From Riptortus pedestris (Eukaryota; Arthropoda; Insecta; Hemiptera; Alydidae): a DNA stretch of 64,000 bases. The position numbers and the translations under genes were made by a program. The first letter of the stretch is position 1. Every line of letters begins with the position of its first letter. The notes beneath the pieces are model-generated. The model was not told the DNA's origin. It saw only the letters and a program-made list of their open reading frames with translations, and ran no database searches. The stretch covers positions 1,316,001 through 1,380,000 of the forward strand of contig CM032230.1 in assembly GCA_019009955.1 (NCBI GenBank). The letters run 5' to 3'. Below, one piece after another: positions 1-12,419 of this stretch.

Positions 1-2331
1 TGCTTCGAATGGGAGATATTGGTGGAGAAAATAGGCCCTTTCTCCTTCACAACAATTCATTTTGTGCTAAGTGCTTTAGCTTCTGCTTCCATCTTTAGGG
101 CTACTTCATTATATTGAGTGTAGTAATGATGTAAGTAAGTAGCTTTGAAGAGGAAGCTAGAGCTTTTGAAAGCTCTTGATTCTAAATCGTTGTGAATGAA
201 AAAGCTCCTTATTTTCTATCGCTAAGTGAGTTGGTTGTCTCTCCTCTAATATAATTAGAAACTGAATCATATGCTACTGGAGTAGGGCAATAAATAATTC
301 ATGTCCCATTGGGAGATAGGACCTTTATTCGACTCAAATGTGGGCATGATGGAGCTGTCTCCTTTCAGGACTGAACCACATCACATTGTAACAATAAAAA
401 GAGTCAACTCTTCCAATAGAAATGAGCCATCTCTCTGGAATTGATTTCTTTCAATGTTTAAGTGGACTGACTTGTTGTATATAAATGAGTCATATATCTG
501 AAAATGTGTTCTCCATTCTAACGATTTGAAATTTATCTCTTCTTCTACTGGAATAGAAGAAATAATCCTTTGACTATTAATATAAGGGGATGTTGAGCCA
601 AATTCACAAGCAAAGTGAAATTATTGTTGCTATCTGGATAGCCACTGGTATAGAAGACACACAGAATGCATATGACTGCCCTATTTCTAGAGACCTCCAA
701 TTATGTGGACTATAAACCCTTAGAATAACTTGCCTGAGAATAGAAGTGCTGGAGGTTGCATATTAGATTTGTTTACCAACAGTTGAATCATGTTTTGCAG
801 AGTCCATTTATTGAAAACTACTCAAGATTCTTCTATGCTGAGCCTAAGTGAATATGGTATGATATAAACGACTAGGCTTTGATCACACTCTATTACTACT
901 TATATATTTTGGTCCTTTGCTTAGGTATTTTATCTATTATATTCTTATACACTGCCAAAACGTATGTTGTTTACTCGAACCTACGTTACTAATTTTGTAC
1001 AGCATTAGATATTTTTCAGAGTTAATTTTTATTGGAAATTGTATATAATTTTTTTATAATTGTGGATATTACATATATAGATGATATGAATATAAGACGA
1101 AGAAATAAAAAAAAAAAAATGGTTGGTTTTATTTAATGGTGTTTATTTTTTGTTACTAAGTTGATCTCTTTTAACATGTATTACTTATTGTTTTAACATG
1201 TCAATATTATTGTTTTAATTTGGTTTAACTATTATTAATGTGTTAATTATGCCACTTTATTATTTATTTATCTTAGCTATAGCCCAAGTACAAGGCTGGT
1301 GCATTCTTCTTAAAACTTTCTATTCCAATCCCTTGAAGTATTCAGAGTTAATTAGTGTTCCATTTTTGTCTAAGTAGAAATAATGAACTGGAAAAGTATA
1401 ATTCCAATAATCTAAACTGCTTACTGGTGAGTATGGTGGGTGGAATGGTTCTGATTCGTGTAGGAAAGGCATCTGTTCATTAAAAAGTATTCTTCCTATG
1501 GCTATGTTTATTTAGCTTGTAAAGACTCTCCTTATGCCGTGCTCCAGTGTTGGGTCTACAGGGCGTACCTCATTTCTATCTAGTTCCCAATAAACTCTCA
1601 CTAAATGTATTACTTCTTACTGCCTATCTAATATGAATGAATAGTAAACATAGTAACAAATAATAAGGTGCAGGAAACTTAGAATATTTAAAGGTTTAAG
1701 TTCCTCAAATTATGACACAAAATAACCTATTTTAATCCAAACTCAAGTGTAAATTGGATATTTACAAAGGAAGGAACATAATTATCTCATTCTTTCCTTA
1801 TCAAAATTAATGATCATTCTTCGATAATCAAAATTTTGGATATTGCCTTCTCTTTTGATATTTTTTTTTTGTAATTCACTTGACAATAATTAAAATTATT
1901 CACCTATACCTATATTTCCTATTGAACTGTTTCATTTTTCTTTCCTTCAAAGTTCAATATCATAATTATTAATAATGGATAGCAGGTTACACAATATATT
2001 ATTTGCTTGGGAAGAGATCTATTGTGTAAAGTAACAAATCTTGGCTAGTCTCTTTAAAATAATTTAAATCTGTAGAGATTGATTGTAAAGGATGCTTTGT
2101 CTTTTATAAAAGGGTTAGTCTGATTAAAAACAAATGCATTTTTGAAAGACATCAGCCAAAATTTGTAACTTAACATCTAATATTAATATTAAAATTGGAT
2201 TAGGCTGGTGTAAAAGGTGTCTCTCCTCAAATGTAAAGTAGACTGACGCCTCATTATATCTAGAGGGGGGGGGGGAGCAACAGTCATATCATCCTAGCTG
2301 ACAGGATCTAGGAGAGTACTTCATCACACAA
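1..2331. other. No gene recognised (downstream flank)
   Basis: AT-rich DNA with many stops in all frames and no recognised transposon motif. It lies beyond the stop codon of the large minus-strand gene, so it is intergenic or belongs to an unseen neighbour. A run of 11 G at about 2265-2275 is the only local oddity. Confidence 0.5.
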
Positions 2332-2865
2332 GTGGGCTCTCAAACTCATTTACTCCTATGCCTATGCGACAACACTCTCTTCGTACACCCATTACAATTA
2401 CTAGCCATGCTTGACTTCACATATACATTACTATGTTGCATTGAAATTCCTCCATTTTTCAATTTTAATAATGGTTCTCTTAATGTAATGAGTTTTCTGT
2501 TTGGTGTATTAGCATTGTGTTTCATGGTTCGAACATTGATGCAATCATCGAAGACATCTAGTGCTAAGTACAACACAGCTTGCAGACTAGCATTTTCATT
2601 AGATGGCCACCTTTTTCCTCTACCACCTCCAGTAAGTGTCCAGTCTTTAAATTTGGTGTTCTATAAGTACACTCACATGCTTTGTATATCAAGAACTAAA
2701 GATCTCATTATCACATATTGCACACATCATATCTTGTTAGTTGAACAATCTGTGCCATTTGTCAATAATGCTGCTTCTATTCAGGCTTTCCAGCCATTAT
2801 CAATTGTCTTCGTACTTATGCTTACACTCCATGCATTTTACAAAATCCTTACATCAATCTCTTAA
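2332..2865 (+). other. Unrecognised open stretch, probably antisense or repeat-derived
   Basis: A 177-codon open frame begins at a CTT/TTG-type or ATG-less start region and ends with TAA. The product would be rich in Leu, Phe, Cys and His with no motif I recognise. The opposite strand also stays open for 76 codons (2346-2576) and reads as a more ordinary, charged sequence, so the plus frame may be the shadow of an old minus-strand coding remnant. No splice, promoter or domain support was seen for either. Confidence 0.12.
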
Positions 2866-2965
2866 CTTGAATTATTATCCTTCATTACACTGGGTAGGAG
2901 GCCAGCCAGTCCTTATGGCCACATGGTGGGAAACTATCCTGCCTCTACAAATTCAAGAGACATAA

Positions 2966-4605
2966 ATCATTTAAGAACCTACAAATTGATTGTGGTTTCT
3001 AAATAGAACTTAATGGAAACTCAATTTGGTAGCAATAGCCGAATTATTTGTAAGTGTTGACCACAAAAGTCCTTTACAGTAGTATAAAAATAAGATGCCA
3101 ATTACGAGCAGAATCAGTGTGCAGGTGTCAAAATGGCAAACTCCTTGACGGCTTAACACTTTTTATAGACTTTACTACTTACACAGAGAACTGTAATATT
3201 TATTGCATTTCACATATCAACCTCTTGAATAATTCAGTTTTAAAATATCAGTCTTTCTTCCTCTGAAAATATCTTGCTTTACTTTATGCCTCTTTCAGTT
3301 GGAAGGAAATTACTGCCAGAAAGTACAGTTGAATGCTTTTGTACTTGGGTGTCAGGTCTCTTTTCTTCATATTTTAGTGAAGGGAAGCTTTTGTAGTAAG
3401 ATAAAACAAATTGTAAATAAAATATAAAAAGGAAAGGCTTGAATCTGCTCAATTGTTTCCGAGGATAGATCTCTAAGTGTATTTGTTTCATTTGTATATT
3501 TATTTATTTTCTGGGGCTGAATTTCAAAATAATATTGTAAGATAATGGACCATACATGCGTATATGCAGTTTGAGCATTGTTATTTGAGAATAGCGTTTT
3601 TATTATGTAACGTATATAGAAAATTTGTTGGCTGTTACATCTGTTCATGAATAGATCCTCTCAGCTCATGAATAACACCAACCTATAGTTGAACAACCGG
3701 TTTTATTCATTCATTACATGATTAGCCAACATCCAACTAAGCTTCATTGCCCATATATGGTTTATTATCTACACCTGTAAAACTATTTGAAACAAAAGCT
3801 AAACTAACAAAGCTGCTAGACTGCAATTCGTGAAATTTAACCAATTTTGGCTGATATGTATTCCAACTGACAGAACCTGTTGATATATTTTTTATGAAGA
3901 ACAGTGGCAATTTTATTATGCCCCACATAAAAAATTAAAGTGTGACATTTCAACAGTCTCTTATTCTGGAACTGAGTCAGGTTGGAGGGCTAGTTGAGTG
4001 AAAGGCAAGCTAGCAAAGACAGTTATAGAAATGTGGGAAAACAAATTGTTATAAAATGATGTGGTGTTCAAATGAAATATATATATTCATTTTCTAGGTC
4101 TGTTAAAATTTGTATATGTATATATTGATACATATACTCAAATGTTTCATATAAAACTAAAGATTATGTTCGTTAATATGGCTGAAATTATATCAGGACA
4201 ATAGAGGCTTCGAAAGTATAATTCCAAATTTCTCCATTACTATTAGTTGGACTGAAAAATGTTATATAATAAACCTTATGGACATATTATAATCGTTATT
4301 CTATACACTTTTAACTCAAAAATTGACAGTTATTTCACTTTTTAAGCCCTCTTGTACCATTTGATAGCTTTGGTGAAGAGGCCTGGCACTTGCCACTGGA
4401 GGGAGGTCAGTTTGATGGAGTCACTCTTATATTATGGTGCCATGCCATTACAGACCAAATATCACTACTTCTTTATTGAAGTATCTTACTCAATTCCGTG
4501 TCTCCAGGTGAATAGATAGAAGCCCAACCTCAAATAAAATTTAGTTTGCAATCACTGGCCCACAACCCTGGCCTATAGTGCGGGGAGTAGTGTCTTATTC
4601 AATAC

Positions 4606-4608
<3 letters not shown>
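2966..4608. other. No gene recognised; family A fragment near 4,080-4,420
   Basis: No supported coding. The stretch around 4,080-4,420 resembles the internal part of repeat family A (phrases such as 'aaactaaagattatgttcgt' and a C/G-rich strip before an AT-rich block). An open stretch at 3737-3928 (minus) was considered as an exon and not accepted. Confidence 0.4.

Positions 4609-4657
<49 letters not shown>
4609..4657. repeat. (TA)n microsatellite
   Basis: About 24 uninterrupted TA units. Confidence 0.95.
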
Positions 4658-4660
<3 letters not shown>

Positions 4661-6839
4661 CTTCAGAGTTACACATCTTTAATTAAATTAACACTCATTT
4701 TATAGTACTATAACTAATTGCGAGAGGCTATCTATCTACATAAGGAATCTAGAATTTCTATTTCCCTTGCGGGAACCATAACACTCAATTGTAATAAGAT
4801 TATGCCTTAACCAACTGGCAAATCAGAGGCCCCTATTTAAATTATGCCTAAGGGGTTTAATTATTATACCTAAAATGGTTTAATTAATTATGTTAATATG
4901 TATTTATTATTGTAATTCCAATGCCAGTGGTCATTCGGCACCATGAGTTACCTCACTCTGTGTGAGCCTCTACGTTTTTGATGTATGTATATGTTTCGAA
5001 ATTTATTGATGACATAAAGTTCGGCAAGTTGAATGTATCCTCCTCGAACATTCACTCAGTACTAACTTCTGTACTAGTTATTCACATATATTTTTAATAT
5101 GAGTTTTCCACAATATATCAAATATTAATAAAAATGTTATACAGAACCATAAAAATAAAAAAACCTTAAGAAATAGTAGGCAACTTTAAGAATAGAAAAT
5201 AATCATGATGATGAAATAACACAATACAAAACCTTAAGAAATAGTAATCAAAAGTTTTAAAAAAAATAAGTAGAGGGAATAGAATTTATGTATTATTGCC
5301 CAATTTCTGGTAGTCGACTTAAATAAGTTAAGTTAAATTGGGTAGGGTTATGTACGGTTGCCACCTGTGGACTAAGAAGGTTATTTAGTAAGTTTGTGAA
5401 TAATTGAATTCCGTTGAAAGTTGACCTTGTGTATTAAGACCTTAACTGAGATATTAGGTGGCGTTTAAAGAAGAGAAACCCCTAACCCAACTCTATTATC
5501 TTCCAGGGGGAGTTTCATTTATATGTAGTAGGTCTGACCGACACTGATGCATTCAATAAATTCTTCAACTCCATCGATGAAATTAGTGTTGAATTTGGAA
5601 ACATATCCTATCCATTAAAATATCATCTGTTATTCTAAATGCTCACACTATTAGCAAACAAATCTCTTGAGTAAGGTCTCTTGTTGATATTGCTCTAATT
5701 GTAGTAATGACTTTCCAGTTTAGCTTTTGTTGTCATTAATTTTGTAATTGTATATTTTAATATCTGATATTATTGTTGTAATTAACTCATTAAATGAATT
5801 TAGAGCAATCACTGTTCTATTATAAATTCGATGTGAAAGTATTCTGCGACTTGTTGGCTATGTGCCACCCCATCTTGTTTGACTTATTGGATATTATTTT
5901 AATATTCAATCCCTGATTTATTCTGTTTTATATAAAATCTTTTTCATGTATTGTATTTAAGTATAAAAGACAATTCTTGGTAAATTTTATTGAATTCAAT
6001 ATGTTTTTAAAAATATTATTTATTTGTACTTGTATACATATTTTAATTAAAAATTGTTTTATTTTTTCCCTTTTGGTCCAGCTCTTAATGAGAGTTATGA
6101 ACAAATTTTTAAATTTAGTTTATGCTGAGATGGTGGGAATGGAGATATATTACTTTTTCCTATTTGTGCTAATGCATTGAAGCATATCCTTTTGGAAGTA
6201 CAAGATAATTGTAATACTATAGTTATATAGTAACTATATATAAGCGCAACAGATTTCAAACTTAATTTAAATTCAATATAATTTATATTTTCTTTCACCG
6301 GTGGTGTCATTATAAATTAAAAATGGAAAATAGCACCGACATTCCAATCGGATTCTTCAGGTGTTATTTGGATCTGCCGCAAGAACTCCTGACAATATCT
6401 GAAGAAGTGTTTTGAAATATATTTGGAACATTAAGTTTCTGAGGTTCTACTCAGGAAATGACTCGATCAAAAAGGAAAATAAACAAATTTTCTAGTTTCC
6501 AGAGATCAGTTTTAGAGGATGGATGAAATTATTTTTAAATGAATTAAGGCTATAATAGAAAATTTCTTAGGGGTCTTGATGGGCTGCTGAGCCAGATATA
6601 AGCTGAATAATTTGAGAATCATACGTAGCAAATTCTGAAAAAGGCATATTATGTAGAGCCACAGAAGATTTTAAAAACACAGCTATCATACTCTATAAAT
6701 GTTGAAATAACTTGCTGGCACATAACAGAGAAGATCCCAAATTAAAAAGCTAGCCAAAGTCAAGCTTTTTCAATTTCTTAGTTCATTAAATTAATAATGC
6801 ACAACCAATTATCTTTGATTATAAATTTGAAAATATTTA
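4658..6839. other. No gene recognised; likely 3' UTR at its right end
   Basis: AT-rich sequence without a recognised coding segment. Immediately downstream of the minus-strand stop, at about 6834-6841, the minus strand reads AATAAA, so the right edge may be 3' UTR of the large gene. Confidence 0.35.
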
Positions 6840-6954
6840 TTAGTAGACATTGTTCCTCTGATCGATGATTCCAGTTCCAATGGTGAGAAACGAAATCACA
6901 TGTCCAGGAGTAGTTGTAACAATTTCTATAGAAATAGCATAGCGCTTGCATTCC
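6840..6954 (-). CDS. Terminal coding exon (18) of HYDIN/DLEC1-type ASH-domain protein
   Basis: Final exon that I can assign to the large ciliary-type gene. The acceptor is gtgttacag with an upstream pyrimidine-rich tract. One base completes an Arg codon begun in the previous exon; 37 codons follow and then TAA. The residues (RYAISIEIVTTTPGHVISF) form alternating hydrophobic strands ending in a GTG turn, the usual final strands of an ASH/MSP domain. An AATAAA overlaps the stop region, which fits a short 3' UTR. Phase fits exon 17 exactly. What remains uncertain is whether this is the end of every isoform. Function is inferred from the domain type only. Confidence 0.68.
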
Positions 6955-7149
6955 CTGTAACACATTAAGTCTCAAACAATATAATAACTTTTTTTCAGGG
7001 CTCACTTGTACTTTAAGATTAACAAAACATGCATAAAACAAATTAATCTTTTCAAGTTTTGAAGAGGAAACTGTTAAAATAAGAAGTCCATCCTAATGAG
7101 AATTAAATTGTGAAAGGAATGAAGCACCTAGTGGTAGTTACTATACATT

Positions 7150-8040
7150 ATATCAAAGGACAAGGGGGGGGGGAAGAAGACAGAAGTATACGTCATCAGT
7201 ATACAACAACCTTCTTTCGCTCATTTGATTATAGTAAACTTTTTTAGGTTCCTTCAACACGAAATAAACAAAAAACGTAAGACTAAACAAAAAATATGTA
7301 ATTGTTGCTTGTCTTTTAGCATTTTGAAGATTCAAAATATCCCTATTATTATGAGTCGAATTTGAAAAGTTGTATAAAAGCAATCTTATTGCAAATGTAA
7401 TTTAGTATAAATGTTGTTATATACACCTTTTCTCTATCTCAAATATTAGCCGCTTTTTTAATTTTGAGCCTTCACTAATTCCCGCTTTTAGTCATCACAC
7501 ATTAAAAATAAGCCAATATATCATGAAACATTTTATTTCCAGCTTAAATACCAAATATTGTTTTCAACGGGCCTTTATCATGTGAGATACATGCAAATGC
7601 GCAGTGTGATGTTACCAATTAAGATTTTACAGCCATGACTCAGAAATGTTTATTTCATCTATGCCATATCCGATATTTAACTTTTTCATTCAACACTTAA
7701 CACCATTATTTAGTGGCAGATATCGGATGAGGAATAGGAGGAGGGGGGGGGTAGAGGCGGGATTCGAAATGTCAAAATAACTCCCTTATTGAGAGGGATC
7801 GAAAAATGTTATATAGCCAATCTTGTTAAAATATTGATGCTCTACAATTGTTGGTCTATACATTTTCTCGTAACTCAAATATTAAGCAATTCATTAATAC
7901 TTTCTTGATTTTAGATAACATTAAATGTCCATTACAAGTCATTTAATTTTGACTTAGAAATAGAGAATATATGGTGATATGACATCACTAGTGTATCACC
8001 CCAGCACATGGAAATCTGCTTAGTTTACAGAGACAGTTCT
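7150..8040 (+). repeat. Interspersed repeat family A, copy
   Basis: Carries the family's internal phrases (a G-run followed by 'ttcgaaatgtcaaaataac'-like sequence at 7,740-7,790, 'tcaaatattaagc' near 7,875) and its 3' landmark 'ggaaatctgcttagtttaca' near 8,009. No coding capacity seen. Boundaries are approximate. Confidence 0.6.
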
Positions 8041-8284
8041 TAATGGCTTAATTAGCATAAAATTCTAATAGTAAAATGTAAAGGTAATTCTCTTTGTCCT
8101 CTAGCTTATATTAAATGTTTGGTATGTGGAGATGGGATGGTTGTGTTCCACAGCATTGGTCTGTGTGTGGTTCGATGACCAGGTTCTGCCTAGCTTATTG
8201 CAGAAAGCTAATTTTTTCACACAAAAGTAATAAGTTTAATTAAGAGTTGTTTGTTTTAGCTCTAGTTATTCCAAGCCAGCTAAC

Positions 8285-8392
8285 CTTGGAGAAAATGTCA
8301 CTGCCAGCTTGGCCTCTTTCTTCGCCTTTAGCACTCCTACGTCTGGGCTTACCTTGAATATAGCTTCATCACCTTTCTCTTTGTAACATACT
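8285..8392 (-). CDS. Coding exon 17 of the ASH-domain gene
   Basis: The minus strand has acceptor gaaccttacag followed by A and 35 codons, then AG and a donor GTTAGC. The residues include IFKVSPDVGVL and LAVTFSP, the classic 'F-x-V-x-P-x-x-G-x-L ... L-x-V-x-F-x-P' pattern of ASH/MSP domains, which anchors the gene assignment. An alternative acceptor (gagcag at about 8409-8410) would lengthen the exon by 16 bases and change the phase demanded of the previous exon; the shorter form is chosen because it joins exon 16 in frame. The donor is weaker than in most exons here. Confidence 0.72.
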
Positions 8393-8488
8393 CTGTAAGG
8401 TTCATCTCCTGCTCAATAAAAAATAAATACAATCATTTTTATGACAAGTACAAACATTTTTAACAAATGTTAAGTATAAACAAGGAGC

Positions 8489-8508
8489 ATTTTTTTTTTT
8501 TTTTTTTT
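8489..8508. repeat. Poly(T) run
   Basis: About 19-20 consecutive T in the short intron between exons 16 and 17. On the minus strand this is an A-run, so it is not a pyrimidine tract for that gene. Confidence 0.9.
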
Positions 8509-8756
8509 GTGGTCCTACATATGGAAAGGAAAGGAATCACATGGAAGACAATATAAAAACTATCTCAATATCTATATAAAATCCCAACCATTCCTTTTAG
8601 TCCATGACCTCCCCCCCCCTGGGAAATCTCAAACCCTAATCCATTGATACTAATTTAAATTTAAAAGGGAATAAAGAAAAAGTAAAGGGAATTTTCTAAT
8701 TTATAAATTAGTGATAAAATAAAAGGAAGTTCTTGAAGAAACTTCCTAAATTTCAC

Positions 8757-8824
8757 AATTCATCATAGACTCTCATTTCAAAATTTTGACAGTTGTTTTT
8801 TATGGTAAAGCTACAATCACAGAA
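8757..8824 (-). CDS. Coding exon 16 of the ASH-domain gene (short)
   Basis: Frame found by eye: the minus strand reads FCDCSFTIKNNCQNFEMRV, matching the 'F-x-I-K-N-N' strand that opens an ASH domain. Exon 17 then supplies the rest of the domain at the expected spacing. The donor is GTGAAA after two bases of a codon, compatible with the one-base start of exon 17. The acceptor is unsure: atatcagag at 8825-8826 gives phase 0 and joins exon 15 directly; tttgaag at 8836-8837 would add four residues but then needs another, unseen exon upstream. Exon 15 to this exon spans a 12.9-kb intron. Confidence 0.55.
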
Positions 8825-8839
8825 CTCTGATATTGCTTC

Positions 8840-9039
8840 AAAATAAGGCAATAATTAAAATATCTTCAAGAAATGACCTATATAGCTTGACTGTAGACCA
8901 ATTGTAAACAAATAAAAAAAGCTTTAGTTGTCACATGACAATTTCATACCACCTAGGAATATCTGACCAATGTTTTAATTGAAAGCATCAGGTGCAGTAG
9001 AGAATCTTGAGGTGGCATATGGTTTACTTAATCGAATGT
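8840..9039. other. Intron, nothing recognised
   Basis: Part of the long intron between exons 15 and 16. Confidence 0.4.
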
Positions 9040-9540
9040 TCATCTAATCAAACCTGATGTGGAGCTAAAGGGCTTGGAAACTCAAAAGCAAAACCATTAA
9101 GGATCTTGATAAAACAATTAAAAAATGGCTTCCTTGAGAACAAAATTGAAGGTAGAATCATTGAATAACTTTCTGTAAGAATTAACAAGGCGAACATCCA
9201 GTTGCACAGCCTTAGTAGGCAAGCAAATGAAGTTACTAAGCATTCAGCACAGAGGGCTTTCAAAAGGTAGAAGATGAAAGGCCCTCAAATTTCCATTCCT
9301 GTTTGATAGGGGGAGGACTAAAGACTTGCTCAAAGATAAGATCTCCCATCGAGGAAATTTGGTTTTGACTGAGCCTTCTCACCACAGCTCTTGAACATTC
9401 AAGGGAAAAGGACATCAGTTCAAGTGAAAATACTCCTCATGATGATAGGTTATTACTACCAGTTGACGATCTGGGACACTTCTTTGTTTTCAGCAACAAT
9501 TTTTAGTAGATGTGATGGAGTGTTAATACAATCTAAAAGA
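9040..9540 (+). pseudogene. Possible decayed coding remnant, family not recognised
   Basis: The plus strand keeps a protein-like frame broken by a few stops. Readable pieces include KPLRILIKQLKNGFLENKI and INKANIQLHSLSRQANEV, and further on a Ser/Asp-rich piece. Composition is closer to coding than the surrounding intron, but I do not recognise the family and there are no terminal repeats or target duplications. It may be a transposon or retrocopy remnant. Confidence 0.22.
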
Positions 9541-10189
9541 ATGGTGCAATAATAGTGTTAAGGAACAACAGAAAATTTTAAAATGAGCACTCATATTCTC
9601 AAGGTTAAGGGATATATATAAATCAGTTTTAAAGGAGTTAAATTAAAAGAGTCACTCGAGTTTTTGATGTAAGCTGAATGCCTTCAATGGAGCTGAGATA
9701 CACATGAAAACAATTAATGAGAACCTTATCACTACAGGTTAGTAGTTTTCTTTTTCTTTCTGTGGTTTCTATATTGGTAGAATGAACACAGGAATAATTT
9801 CTTTGTTTATAATTACTATATTATTGTTTTACTCATACAAGGAAGTAAAAATTGTAAAGTACTTCTATCATTCTTATCTATTACACCTTAAATATAATAA
9901 TGAAATTGTTTTATATTCACCGTTGTATGAAAGGAGGAAAATTTCATATGTTATACTAGTGTGGAGGGTTGCTACTCCAAAATCCAATTCAGACCTAGAT
10001 ATTCTTATCATAGGTTTCAGAATCTCTAAGTGTAAGGTGAAAATCTGTAAATATATTTTAATTATGTACTGTATTAAATAGGAATATTTTTATATGAAGG
10101 CACAGCTGGCAGATGGTTTGGTGAGACAAAATGTGTAATGAAATGAATTTTTATTGCATTAAATATTAACAAAACTTAATAGGATATTC
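9541..10189. other. Intron, nothing recognised
   Basis: A 99-codon open stretch (9782-10081, plus) is AT-rich, hydrophobic and without motif; treated as chance. Confidence 0.4.
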
Positions 10190-10540
10190 TTCTTATTCTG
10201 GACACAATATTCTAAAATGTTCTTAATAGATTAATGGAAAGGGTCCCCAATAAAACATATTTCTTTCTGTGCAAACTTTATTCACATGTTTCATGGCTTA
10301 ACTACCACCTCTTCTGGGGCCATCCCTTTTCAAAAAATAATATTATTTTAATAAAAAAAAAAAAAAAAAAAAAAAAAAAATAACCAATTATAATTCTTTG
10401 CTACATACTGCATTAATTAGGTGTCTACTAACATAATATATTTATTAAATTTAATTAAAGATTGCTATTTCCAGTTGTGAAATGCTCGTTCCGTCTCATA
10501 TTTGGACAGTCCATTCCTCACTGGATACTTTATCAATTAT
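10190..10540. repeat. Left inverted terminal copy of the Penelope-like element
   Basis: Contains the element's 3' end: stop region, a poly(A/T)-rich spacer with 31 consecutive A near 10,350-10,380, and the end motif shared with the right arm in inverse orientation. Confidence 0.75.
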
Positions 10541-10740
10541 TTGAACGTTTACAAAATTGAAGGTGTATTTCTTGGAGATGGAATGATCCCTCAAGACAGT
10601 TTTATTTTCATTATTGTCAATACTTTTGACGTGTTGGTTTAACCTTTTATTTAGCAGCTGCAAGGATTCACCAATATAAGTTCCATTGCAGGTGTTACAG
10701 CTTATTTCGTATATATTATATTTAGATTTTGATTCTATTA
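10490..10740 (-). pseudogene. GIY-YIG endonuclease domain of Penelope-like element
   Basis: The minus-strand frame includes YEISCNTCNGTYIGES followed by LLNKRLNQH, then HSISKKYTFNF. 'C-x-x-C-x-x-x-Y-I-G-E-(S/T)' and the following Arg/His-containing helix are the hallmark of the PLE GIY-YIG nuclease, which nicks target DNA for reverse transcription. The domain is separated from the reverse transcriptase by stops. Confidence 0.8.
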
Positions 10741-11304
10741 CTTAATCTTTAATTCTACTAAAATTTGTTTGAAATTTATTGTTATGTTTCCAGGCTACAT
10801 TACATACCCCATTAAAATTAGTTTCAGTTTTCTAGATCTTTGTGGATGATAGTTGAATGAATAGAACATTGTCATTTTTTTATTTGTTTTTTACTATTTT
10901 GCAATAAAATGTGAGCATTAAGTTTATTATTTTTTCTAATCTGTTTGTGATTTATTAACGCTAAGAAATAAATTTTCTAATCTGTTATTGAGGTTTGTTA
11001 AAGCTTCTTTTTTTTATGTTTCTCATCTACATCTTCCCTCTTTCTCATATTATTTTTAATTTTAGTTCCCCACCTGTTAACTTTTGTTTCTTTATTAGCC
11101 TATTTTCCTCCACATTGTCTAATGAAATTCGACTTTTTTTCTTATTACATACATCTATACCTGAAGAGAAATAAATCATCAGTAAATTTAAAAATATTTG
11201 GATTAAATTCGATATTTATTTCCAGATTTTTCGATTTGGAATAAATTATATTTTTTCTATTTTTTAAATTTCACTCTATTATTTTGCTAGGGTAACTATT
11301 TTCT

Positions 11305-11748
11305 TTAAAAAGTATTCTTAAGTTTATTTTTTATCTCCTGAAAATATTGTAGAGATGTTCTCTTTAATGCTGTTAAAGATCTATTATAAATCAAATTCTT
11401 TTTGAAGCTGAATGGGTGGTTAGAGTAAAAATGAATCATTCTTTTTGAGTGATACATTTTGGTAAACCACTTATACTTAATGAAACTCTCTTTGTTTTTT
11501 ATTAATTCCATCTCTAAAAATCCTATTTTACCATCCGCTTCAACCTCTTTAGTGAAATGAGTATTATGTTTACAATTAAACTTTGCTAGGAGTTTGTCAA
11601 TTTTTTTTTTGTCTATAGACAAAATTAAATCTTCAAAATATTTGTATAAAAATTGGATATGTATTTCACTATCTTCAATTAGTTCCATTAAAAATTGGTT
11701 CATAAAAATATTGCTTATCGCTACAGAAATAGCATTCCATATTTGCAT
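11305..11748 (-). pseudogene. Reverse transcriptase, C-terminal part (Penelope-like)
   Basis: A 147-codon open frame. The N-terminal NAISVAISNIFMNQF corresponds to the 'S-P-L-S-x-x-I-A-x-I-x-M' helix in PLE RTs. Then come an F-N-x-x-H-N-x-x-F-T-K-E strand, 'G-F-L-E', and finally 'K-x-Y-x-S-x-R-x-x-x-F-Y-S-N-H-P', a thumb motif characteristic of PLEs. The catalytic YVDD is changed or missing in this reading (YFEDLIL occupies its place). The frame continues brokenly to both sides. Confidence 0.75.
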
Positions 11749-12419
11749 TCAGTTTACCTGCTTGTACATTTTATCATTAAATTTGCAATATCCGTTTTGA
11801 GAACATAATTTAATACCTTCTAAAAATAAATCATTGTCTTTGTGTATATTTCACAATTTTCTCCCAGTTATTTTTTATTACATACTCAACCGGAATATTT
11901 GGATACATATTGATTATGTCAAATAAACCAATTTGTAATTGAGTAAGACTTTTGAATTTTTAAGTTTATTTCATAAGTCAGTAGTGATAAAGACATCAAA
12001 GGGATTATCCTGGGAAAATGGTTTCAGATCTTTATCAAATAATTTGAAATCAGTTTTTGAAACGGTGCCTCGCAACTAACTGTAGGGCACAGCAGCTTAC
12101 TATCTTTATGCAATTTAATTAAACCATAGATTAATGGTGGCATACTATTGTAATTTATAAATTTTGATTCATATTTTCATTATAAAATTATTTTTTATCG
12201 ATTTGTCCTCATACTTTATAACTTTATTTTGAATGCTGTTTGTTGGATCTATTTCTAGTCTATTTCTTTGATCATTTGTTTATCATTTAAAATATTTTGC
12301 ATTTTCATAGTGTAATCATAACTATCATTATTACTGTTTGGTTTGATTTATCTGCTTTAACTATTAAAATTTCTCTATTTTCCTTAACATAATTTGTTTT
12401 GTAGTAATTTTTTCATACT

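Noticed and set aside
3737..3928. Candidate minus-strand exon with a GSVSWNTYQPKLV-like strand
   Set aside because: Lies beyond the stop codon of the ASH-domain gene, with only a mediocre acceptor and donor and no partner exon.
8393..8408. Longer form of exon 17 using the gagcag acceptor
   Set aside because: It needs a previous exon ending one base into a codon; exon 16 ends two bases into a codon, so the shorter acceptor was preferred, though not excluded.
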